A stretch of 64,000 bases of DNA from Pseudomonas sp. 8AS (GTDB lineage Bacteria; Pseudomonadota; Gammaproteobacteria; Pseudomonadales; Pseudomonadaceae), in assembly GCF_902506505.1 (NCBI RefSeq), contig NZ_LR733406.1, forward strand, positions 3,842,693-3,906,692, read 5' to 3'. A program made the translations under genes and the position numbers. Below are positions 46,958 through 53,229 of this stretch, piece after piece. Below the pieces are notes generated by a model. The model worked only from the letters and a program-made list of their open reading frames with translations, ran no database searches and was not told the DNA's origin. Positions within the stretch are counted from its first letter, which is position 1. Each line of letters starts with the position of its first letter.

Positions 46958-47725
46958 TCAGCGCGCCACGATCAGTGGATGACCGCGCTCGGGATGGCGC
47001 TGGATCAGCACCCGCAAGCCAAATACCGCTTCCAGCCCCGCCGCGTCGAGCACCGTTTCCGGCGTCCCCAGGGCGTGGGGCCGACCGTGCTGCAGCAGGA
47101 GGATGCGGTCGCAATAGCGCGCCGCCAGGTTGAGGTCATGCAGGATCACCAGCACCGCCGCGCCGCGCCCGGCAAACTCGCGCACGGCCTGCAGGGTGGT
47201 GTGCTGGTGCAGCGGGTCGAGCATCGAGGTCGGCTCGTCGAGCAGCAGGGTCTGCCCCGCCGCACCCGGCCACAGCTGCGCCAGCACCCGCGCCAGGTGC
47301 ACGCGCTGGCGCTCGCCGCCGGACAGCGCCAGGTAGCTGCGCCCGGCCAGGTGCGCGGCATCGGCGGCGCGCAGGGCTTCGCCGACGATCTCGTCGTCGC
47401 GCTGCCGCCCGCTGGCGTGGGGCAGACGGCCCAGACCGACCACCTGCTCCACCGTGAAAGAGAAGCTCAGCGTCGAACTCTGCGGCAGCACGGCCAGGCG
47501 CCGCGCCCGCTCCGGCCCGGGCCACTCGGCCAGGGGCCGGCCGGCCAGGCTGACCTCGCCACGGGCCGCCTTCAGCTCGCCGCACAGGGCGCCGAGCAGG
47601 CTGCTCTTGCCCGCGCCGTTGGGCCCGAGCACGCCAAGCACTTCGCCGGGGTGCAGCTGCAGGTCGACATCCGCCAGCACGGTGCAGGAGCCGCGCTGCA
47701 CCGCCAGGTTCCTGGCTCGCAACAT
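46958..47725 (-). CDS. phuV: Haem ABC transporter ATPase (HmuV/PhuV)
   Basis: A 255-residue ATP-binding subunit. Walker A is GPNGAGKSS (about residues 34-42), the Q-loop is in [16 protein letters not shown], the signature [19 protein letters not shown] matches the HmuV subgroup, and Walker B is [13 protein letters not shown]. It powers import of haem (or a similar iron compound) through the permease encoded just upstream; the start overlaps that gene's stop (TGATG). Confidence 0.9.
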   Translation of the reverse strand: MLRARNLAVQRGSCTVLADVDLQLHPGEVLGVLGPNGAGKSSLLGALCGELKAARGEVSLAGRPLAEWPGPERARRLAVLPQSSTLSFSFTVEQVVGLGRLPHASGRQRDDEIVGEALRAADAAHLAGRSYLALSGGERQRVHLARVLAQLWPGAAGQTLLLDEPTSMLDPLHQHTTLQAVREFAGRGAAVLVILHDLNLAARYCDRILLLQHGRPHALGTPETVLDAAGLEAVFGLRVLIQRHPERGHPLIVAR

Positions 47726-48762
47726 CAGGTACGCCCCCGCAGCAATAGATAGAGAAAGAACGGCGCGCCGAGCAGCGCGGTGACGATGCCGATCGGCAGC
47801 TCCGCCGGCGCCAGCAGCAGGCGCGCGACCAGGTCGGCGAGCAGCAGCAGGCTGGCGCCGGCCAGCAGGGAGGCCGGCAGCAGCACGCGATGATCGGGGC
47901 CGACCAGCAGGCGCATCAGGTGCGGCACCACCAGGCCGATGAAGCCGATCAGCCCGGCCGCCGCTACCGCCGCGCCGACGCCCAGGGCCGTGCACAGCAC
48001 CAGCTCCAGCTTGATCCGCTCGACATCGAAGCCCAGGTGGCGCGCCTCCGACTCGCCCAGCAGCAGCGCATTCAGCGCCGCTGCCCGCCGCGGCAGCCAG
48101 GCGGCCACGCCGAGGGTCACCAGCAGCAGCGGCCACAGCCGTGCGTAGCTGGCACCGTTGAGGCTGCCGAGGTTCCAGAAGGTCAGGCTGCGCAGGCTGG
48201 CGTCGTCGGCCAGGTAGGTGAACAGGCCCACGCCGGCGCCGGCCATGGCGGTCAGCGCCACCCCGGCCAGGAGCATGGTGGCGACGTGGGTCTGCCCGTC
48301 GCGGCGGCCGAAGCGGTAGACCAGCGCAGTCACCGCCAGGCCGCCGGCGAAGGCGCAGAGCGACAGCAGATAAGGCTCCAGCGCCGGCGGCAGGCCGCCC
48401 AGGTAGCTGCCGCCGACTATGGCGATGGCCGCGCCCAGCGCCGCACCGCCGGACACCCCGACCAGGCCGGGGTCAGCCAGCGGGTTGCGGAACAGGCCCT
48501 GCATGGCCACCCCGGACAGCGCCAGCACGGCGCCCACGGCCAGGCCGAGCAGGCTGCGCGGCAGGCGGATCTGGCCGAGGATCAGTTCGGCCTGCTGCAA
48601 CCCCTCGCCCTCCAGCGGCAGGCCGAGCAGGCGCAGGGCGGCCTGCAGGGTATCGGCCAGCGGCAGGCTGATCGGGCCCAGGGCCAGGGACAGCCACAGC
48701 GCCAGCAGCAGCAACAGGCCCAGGGCAATCAGCAGCGGGCGTGGTCGAACGATGGCGGTCAT
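47725..48762 (-). CDS. phuU: Haem ABC transporter permease (HmuU/PhuU), FecCD family
   Basis: A 345-residue BtuC/FecCD-type permease with about ten membrane helices. Family signatures are [33 protein letters not shown] and, in the coupling region, [20 protein letters not shown] (first quoted in overlapping parts only). Substrate is inferred from the HmuV-type partner ATPase. A binding protein gene (phuT) and receptor are not next to it. No Fur box was recognised in the 142 bp between this gene and the divergent Rieske gene. Start ATG 48762. Confidence 0.88.
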   Translation of the reverse strand: MTAIVRPRPLLIALGLLLLLALWLSLALGPISLPLADTLQAALRLLGLPLEGEGLQQAELILGQIRLPRSLLGLAVGAVLALSGVAMQGLFRNPLADPGLVGVSGGAALGAAIAIVGGSYLGGLPPALEPYLLSLCAFAGGLAVTALVYRFGRRDGQTHVATMLLAGVALTAMAGAGVGLFTYLADDASLRSLTFWNLGSLNGASYARLWPLLLVTLGVAAWLPRRAAALNALLLGESEARHLGFDVERIKLELVLCTALGVGAAVAAAGLIGFIGLVVPHLMRLLVGPDHRVLLPASLLAGASLLLLADLVARLLLAPAELPIGIVTALLGAPFFLYLLLRGRT

Positions 48763-48904
48763 GGGCGGCTTTCGGCAGTCGGGGTGCGCGCAAGGATAAA
48801 AGGCTGCCGCCGCCACCGCCAGCGCATCCGCCAGGGGCGGCGCGCGCCCTAGCCCAGCGCCGCGCCCATGCGGGATAATCCCCCGCCTTGGCGTGGAGAT
48901 CCCC

Positions 48905-49222
48905 ATGAAGCTTCTATGCGCCCCGCATGAGCTGGCCGAAGGCCAGAGCCGGGGCTTTGTCGTGCAGGACCAACAACTGGTGGCGGTACGCCGCGACGGC
49001 CGTGCCTATGTCTACCGCAATCGCTGCCCGCACCGCGGCCTGACCCTGGAATGGCGCGCGGACGACTTTCTCGATGCCAGCGGCAGCCTGCTGCAGTGCG
49101 CCCACCACGGCGCGCTATTCCTTATAGAAAGTGGCGAATGCCTGACCGGGCCCTGCGCCGGCCAGTCGTTGCAGGCGCTGGAATGTCGCGAAGATACCGA
49201 CGGCATCTGGATCGAGCCCTAG
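48905..49222 (+). CDS. Small Rieske [2Fe-2S] ferredoxin-type protein
   Basis: A 105-residue soluble protein made almost wholly of one Rieske domain. Ligands are Cys and His in RCPHRG and in QCAHHGALF. It has no signal peptide or catalytic partner nearby. It resembles the electron-transfer Rieske proteins of oxygenase systems, but the partner is unknown. ATG 48905 has GGAG 8 nt upstream; a GTG 12 nt earlier is less likely. It is divergent from phuU. Confidence 0.85.
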   Translation: MKLLCAPHELAEGQSRGFVVQDQQLVAVRRDGRAYVYRNRCPHRGLTLEWRADDFLDASGSLLQCAHHGALFLIESGECLTGPCAGQSLQALECREDTDGIWIEP

Positions 49223-49247
49223 GCTGCGCCACTTGCGGGTCGCTGGC

Positions 49248-49267
49248 GGTGCGCACGGCGCCCCTAC
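49248..49267 (-). repeat. GTGCGCACC-type repeat, copy B, inverted relative to copy A
   Basis: GGTGCGCACGGCGCCCCTAC, sharing 12 exact bases with the complement of copy A (46002-46022). It overlaps the stop codon of sfsA (49264-49266), so the last bases of sfsA are repeat-derived or fixed by it. Confidence 0.55.
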
Positions 49268-49971
49268 AGCAGCACCTCCAGGCGGCGCACCAGGCGCATG
49301 GCCTGCGGGGTGATCTCGGCGCCATAGGCCAGCACCTCGACTCCCGCCGCCCTGGCCTCGCGCAAGCCCGCCGCATAGGCCGGGTCGATCTCCTCGGCGG
49401 CGCGCACCGCCTCGATCCCCGACAGGTTGACGCAATACAGCTGCACCGCGCGCACACCCTGGCGCGCCAGGCCCGCCAGCTCGCGCAGGTGCTTGGCGCC
49501 GCGGGCGGTAACGGCATCGGGAAAGGCCGCCACGGCCGTACCGGGGAAGCCCAGGGTGACGCTCTTCACCTCGACCCAGGCCGGCCCGGCGGGGTAATCC
49601 AGGCGAAAGTCCGCCCGGCTGTTCTCCGCGCCGAAGGGCACCTCGCGCCGGAGTCCGGTGAAGCCGGCCAGCTCGCCGATCACCCCGGCCCGCAGCGCCT
49701 CCTCGACCAGGGCATTGGCCCGCACGGTATTGATGCAGGCCAGCCTTCCGTGCGGCGTCTCGCCCAGCTCCCAGGTGCCCGGCAGCTTGCGCCTGGGGTC
49801 GCTGGAACGGCTGAACCAGACCCGGCAGCCCTCGCTCATGCAGTTGAGCATGGAGCCGGTGTTGGGGCAGTGAATGGTCAGCTGCTCGCCGCCGGCCGTC
49901 TCGATATCGGCGAGAAAGCGCTTGTAGCGGCGCAGCAGACGGCCTTCTTCCAGGGGCGGATCAAAGCGCAT
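49264..49971 (-). CDS. sfsA: SfsA, sugar fermentation stimulation protein homologue
   Basis: A 235-residue protein. It has an N-terminal OB-like part ([30 protein letters not shown] in outline, with HCPNTGSM conserved) and a C-terminal nuclease-like part with [15 protein letters not shown] and [16 protein letters not shown]. SfsA was linked to maltose-gene control in E. coli; the family has a nuclease fold and its true role is unclear. The start overlaps the aminotransferase stop by 11 nt, so they form an operon. Confidence 0.93.
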   Translation of the reverse strand: MRFDPPLEEGRLLRRYKRFLADIETAGGEQLTIHCPNTGSMLNCMSEGCRVWFSRSSDPRRKLPGTWELGETPHGRLACINTVRANALVEEALRAGVIGELAGFTGLRREVPFGAENSRADFRLDYPAGPAWVEVKSVTLGFPGTAVAAFPDAVTARGAKHLRELAGLARQGVRAVQLYCVNLSGIEAVRAAEEIDPAYAAGLREARAAGVEVLAYGAEITPQAMRLVRRLEVLL

Positions 49972-51142
49972 CGGGGCGCCAGTTCTGCAGGCCGCGGGCA
50001 ATGCGCTCGACCGCCTGCTGCAGGCGCTCGACGCTCTGCGTGTAGGCGAAGCGCACATGGTGCCCGGCCAGGTGCCGGCCGAAGTCCAGCCCTGGAGTGA
50101 AGGCCAGGTGCTCGGTCTCGAGAAAGTGCCGGCAGAAGGCAAAGGCATCGCCGCCGAACGCGGAGATGTCGGCATATAGATAGAAGGCGCCTTCCGGCTC
50201 CACGGCGATCCTGAAACCCAGCTCGCGCAGGGCCGGCAGCAGGTAGTCGCGGCGGCGCTGGAATTCGTGGCGGCGCTCTTCGAGGATGGCCAGGGTGGCC
50301 GGTTCGAAGCAGGCCAGCGCGGCATACTGGGCCATGCTCGGGGCGCTGATGTAGAGGTTCTGCGCCAGTTTTTCCAGCTCGCCCACCGCATTGGCCGGCG
50401 CCACCAGCCAGCCCAGGCGCCAGCCGGTCATGCCGAAGTACTTGGAGAAACTGTTGAGGACGAAGGCGTCGTCGTCCACCTGCAGCACGCTGGCCGCCTC
50501 GCAGCCGTAGGTCAGGCCGTGGTAGATCTCGTCGACCACCAGGTGGCCACCGCGCTGCTTGAGCGCAGTAGACAGCGCAGCCAGCTCGTCCCGGTACAGC
50601 AGGGTGCCGGTCGGGTTGGCCGGCGAGGCGACCAGGGCGCCGACGCTGTCGTGGTCCCAGTAGCGCTCGACCAGCTGCGGGGTCAGCTGGTAGCGGCTGT
50701 CCGGGCCGACCGGCACCAGCTGTGCGGCGCCTTCGACCAGGCGCAGGAAGTGGCGGTTGCACGGATAGCCGGGGTCGGCCAGCAGCCAGTGCTTGCCCGG
50801 ATCGACCAACAGGCTGGCGGCCAGTAGCAGGGCGCCGGAACCGCCTGGCGTAATCAGGATGCGCCCGGGGTCGATGCTCAGGCCATAGCGACTGGCATAG
50901 AAGCCGGCGATCGCCTCGCGCAGCTGCGGAATGCCGCGCGCCGCCGTGTAGCGGGTATGCCCGGCGGCCAGGGCCGCCTGGCCGGCACGGATGATCGGTT
51001 CGGCGGTGGTGAAGTCCGGCTCGCCGATTTCCAGGTGGATCACATCATGGCCGGCGGCCTGCAACTCGTTGGCGCGGGCCAGCAGGGCCATGACGTGGAA
51101 CGGTTCGATGGCGCGACTGCGCGCACTGAAGGGCTGGGCCAT
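49961..51142 (-). CDS. Class I/II pyridoxal-phosphate aminotransferase
   Basis: A 393-residue fold-type I aminotransferase. Motifs are IEIGEPDF-like [14 protein letters not shown], the substrate loop SPANPTGTL, the aspartate in [10 protein letters not shown], and the PLP lysine in [16 protein letters not shown]. This is the aspartate/aromatic aminotransferase-like group beside dksA in Pseudomonas. The substrate cannot be told from the sequence. Confidence 0.92.
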   Translation of the reverse strand: MAQPFSARSRAIEPFHVMALLARANELQAAGHDVIHLEIGEPDFTTAEPIIRAGQAALAAGHTRYTAARGIPQLREAIAGFYASRYGLSIDPGRILITPGGSGALLLAASLLVDPGKHWLLADPGYPCNRHFLRLVEGAAQLVPVGPDSRYQLTPQLVERYWDHDSVGALVASPANPTGTLLYRDELAALSTALKQRGGHLVVDEIYHGLTYGCEAASVLQVDDDAFVLNSFSKYFGMTGWRLGWLVAPANAVGELEKLAQNLYISAPSMAQYAALACFEPATLAILEERRHEFQRRRDYLLPALRELGFRIAVEPEGAFYLYADISAFGGDAFAFCRHFLETEHLAFTPGLDFGRHLAGHHVRFAYTQSVERLQQAVERIARGLQNWRPDAL

Positions 51143-51336
51143 TGGCCTTCCTTTATCTGGGTAAAGGGTGGATTCTAACTAACTGCTCGAGCAGGCTGCA
51201 GCAACATGGACAACCGGGAGTAGCATCGCCCGAATTGATCTGGTAAGTTCGCCCGCTTGCAGCCGCAGGCCCGGCCCTGCCGGTAAAGGAACAGATCCTG
51301 CGCTAGTGGATCAGAGAGAGTGAGAGGCGGCCATCC

Positions 51337-51780
51337 ATGCCCACCAAAGCAAAACCAAGCAGTAGCCATCTGGCCCGCGGTTTCGAGCCCTATAAAGAGA
51401 AAAAGGGCGAGGAATACATGGGCGAGCCAATGCGAGCTCACTTCACCAACATCCTCAACAAGTGGAAGCTGGAGCTAATGCAGGAAGTGGATCGTACCGT
51501 GCATCACATGCAGGACGAAGCCGCCAACTTCCCGGACCCAGCCGACCGCGCCAGCCAGGAAGAAGAGTTCAGCCTGGAACTGCGAGCCCGTGACCGCGAG
51601 CGCAAGCTGATCAAGAAGATCGACGAAACCCTGCAGCTGATCGAAGACAACGACTACGGCTGGTGCGATTCCTGCGGCGTCGAAATCGGCATCCGCCGCC
51701 TCGAAGCCCGCCCGACCGCGACCCTGTGCATCGACTGCAAGACGCTGGCGGAAATCAAGGAAAAACAGATCGGTTCCTGA
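51337..51780 (+). CDS. dksA: DksA, RNA polymerase-binding transcription factor
   Basis: A 147-residue protein. A long coiled coil (about residues 35-105) ends in the tip around [15 protein letters not shown], which enters the RNA polymerase secondary channel. The four-cysteine zinc finger is [10 protein letters not shown] ... [10 protein letters not shown]. DksA works with ppGpp to repress rRNA and activate amino-acid genes. Start ATG 51337 has AGAGAGTGAGAGG upstream. The 190 bp before it carry no gene. Confidence 0.98.
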   Translation: MPTKAKPSSSHLARGFEPYKEKKGEEYMGEPMRAHFTNILNKWKLELMQEVDRTVHHMQDEAANFPDPADRASQEEEFSLELRARDRERKLIKKIDETLQLIEDNDYGWCDSCGVEIGIRRLEARPTATLCIDCKTLAEIKEKQIGS

Positions 51781-51788
51781 TTCCGGAC

Positions 51789-51806
51789 GGGGCGCTCAGG
51801 CGCCCC
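51789..51806 (+). terminator. Weak terminator after dksA
   Basis: GGGGCGC / GCGCCCC stem with a 4-nt loop, followed by GTTGCATTTCT. The poor T-run suggests read-through into gluQRS. Confidence 0.55.
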
Positions 51807-51871
51807 GTTGCATTTCTGCCCCCTGATCAGCGGGCTGGTCTGACGATGCCCGCACAGACATCATGCAGCCC

Positions 51872-52756
51872 ATGAACACCTCCTATATCGGGCGCTTCGC
51901 CCCCACGCCCAGTGGCTACCTGCACTTCGGCTCACTGGTCGCCGCCCTCGCCTCCTTCCTCGACGCCCGTCATGTCGGCGGCCAGTGGCTGCTGCGCATG
52001 GAAGACCTCGATCCGCCGCGCGAAGTACCCGGCGCCCAGGATGCCATCCTGCGCACCCTGGAAACCTACGGCTTCCAATGGGACGGCCCGCTGGTACGCC
52101 AGAGCGAACGCCTGCCGGCCTATGCCGCGGTTGTCGAGCAACTGCTCAACCAGGGCCTGGCCTATGCCTGCACCTGCTCGCGCAAGCAGCTGGAGGGCCA
52201 CGGCGGCATCTACCCGGGTTTCTGCCGCAATGCCGGCCACCCGGCCCACAACGCGGCCATTCGCCTGCGCGTGCCGGAGCTGGAATACCGCTTCAGCGAC
52301 CGTGTGCAGGGCGAGTTCGGCCAGCACCTGGGCCGCGAAGTCGGCGATTTCGTCATCCGCCGCCGCGACGGCCTGTACGCCTACCAGCTGGCGGTGGTGC
52401 TGGACGATGCCTGGCAGGGCATCACCGATGTGGTGCGCGGCGCCGACCTGCTCGACTCCACCCCGCGCCAGCTGTACCTGCAGGAGCTGCTCGGCCTGCG
52501 CCAGCCGCGCTACCTGCACGTGCCGCTGCTGATCCAGCCGGACGGCCACAAGCTGGGCAAGAGCTACCGCTCGCCGCCGCTGCCCGCCGACCAGGCCCCG
52601 GCGTTGCTGCTGCGTGCGCTGCGCACCCTCGGCCAGCCGGTGCCGGCGGAGCTGGCCGGCGCCAGCGCCGCCGAGCTGCTGGCCTGGGGCAGCGTCAACT
52701 GGGACGCCGCGCGCATCCCGCGCCGGCGGACCCTGGCCGAAGCCCAGCTACGCTGA
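51872..52756 (+). CDS. gluQ: GluQRS, glutamyl-queuosine tRNA(Asp) synthetase
   Basis: About 294 residues. It looks like a truncated glutamyl-tRNA synthetase: HIGH-type APTPSGYLHFGSL, zinc ligands in CTCSRKQ and YPGFC, and a KLGKS in place of KMSKS, with no anticodon-binding domain. It attaches glutamate to queuosine in the tRNA-Asp anticodon. It sits after dksA as usual in proteobacteria. ATG 51872 (MNTSYIGRF) is chosen by homology; ATG 51863 adds three residues. Confidence 0.94.
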   Translation: MNTSYIGRFAPTPSGYLHFGSLVAALASFLDARHVGGQWLLRMEDLDPPREVPGAQDAILRTLETYGFQWDGPLVRQSERLPAYAAVVEQLLNQGLAYACTCSRKQLEGHGGIYPGFCRNAGHPAHNAAIRLRVPELEYRFSDRVQGEFGQHLGREVGDFVIRRRDGLYAYQLAVVLDDAWQGITDVVRGADLLDSTPRQLYLQELLGLRQPRYLHVPLLIQPDGHKLGKSYRSPPLPADQAPALLLRALRTLGQPVPAELAGASAAELLAWGSVNWDAARIPRRRTLAEAQLR

Positions 52757-52768
52757 GCCGCTCAGACC

Positions 52769-52853
52769 GTAGGTTGGGTTGAGGAGCATAGCGACGAAGC
52801 CCAACGACCCAGCCGCTGACCGTTGGGCTTCGCTACGCTCAACGCCAACCTAC
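52769..52853. repeat. Paired inverted Pseudomonas intergenic repeat, copy 2
   Basis: Left arm GTAGGTTGGGTTGAGGAGCA... (52769-52806) and right arm CGTTGGGCTTCGCTACGCTC... (52821-52853) are inverted copies of the sequence found at 38116-38200, with a short GC-rich centre. It lies between gluQRS and the cbrX-type gene and may act as an mRNA-protecting or terminating structure. Confidence 0.85.
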
Positions 52854-52975
52854 CTACGCCTGCACGAATCTCCGTGACCTAGCGCGCAGACCTGGCTCCG
52901 AACAAGCGCAGCGCACGACTGCCGTCCGGGTAACGAATCCGCTACCATCGCGACAACTCCGACACGAGACCCGGC

Positions 52976-53152
52976 ATGTACATCTACCGACTGGTCCTGC
53001 TCCTGGTAGTGGGGATCTACCTGTTTTCCCCGGCCATCATGGACTGGTGGATCGACCCCAACGGCGCCTGGTATCGCCCCTACCTGCTATGGCTGATCCT
53101 CATCGTGGTGACCTTTATTCTGCAGAGCCAGCGCGATGCCGATGAGCTCTGA
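52976..53152 (+). CDS. cbrX: CbrX-type small inner-membrane protein before cbrA
   Basis: A 58-residue protein MYIYRLVLLLVVGIYLFS... with two hydrophobic helices (about residues 4-22 and 37-49) and a charged end QSQRDADEL. Small membrane-protein genes at this place, translationally coupled to cbrA, have been described in Pseudomonas (cbrX). Here the stop is 57 nt before the cbrA start, because the junction is duplicated (see 53136-53225). The start ATG at 52976 has ACGAGA upstream. Confidence 0.8.
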   Translation: MYIYRLVLLLVVGIYLFSPAIMDWWIDPNGAWYRPYLLWLILIVVTFILQSQRDADEL

Positions 53153-53229
53153 GCTGCAGCGGTGCAACCCACTGAACGCCTTTTATCCTTCTGTACAGAG
53201 CCAACGCGATGCTGACGAGCTTTGACCTG
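53123..53229. repeat. 73-bp-offset direct repeat at the cbrX-cbrA junction
   Basis: Copies at 53123-53156 and 53196-53229 agree at 29 of 34 positions. The four differences before the shared stop are all third-position, synonymous changes in the frame that reads QSQRDADEL. Weaker similarity extends upstream (CCTTTATTCTG versus CCTTTTATCCTTCTG). Confidence 0.85.
53136..53225 (+). CDS. 29-codon ORF bridging cbrX and cbrA (possible relay peptide)
   Basis: Begins at an ATG inside the 3' end of cbrX, 14 nt before the cbrX stop, and ends with TGA 14 nt inside cbrA. Its start context (CGCGATGC) is the same as that of cbrA, and its last nine residues QSQRDADEL repeat the cbrX C-terminus. Whether it is translated is not known from sequence; the symmetrical overlaps suggest a coupling relay. 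Confidence 0.4.
   Translation: MPMSSELQRCNPLNAFYPSVQSQRDADEL

Noticed and set aside
48763-48904. A possible Fur box before phuU (GGATAATCCCC)
   Set aside because: Only the core GATAAT agrees; there is no 19-bp dyad with GATAATGATAATCATTATC character. It may be a -10 element for the Rieske gene.
53123-53229. Reading the cbr junction repeat as an assembly artefact
   Set aside because: The copies differ at 5 of 34 positions, mostly synonymous changes; a misassembly would give identical copies.
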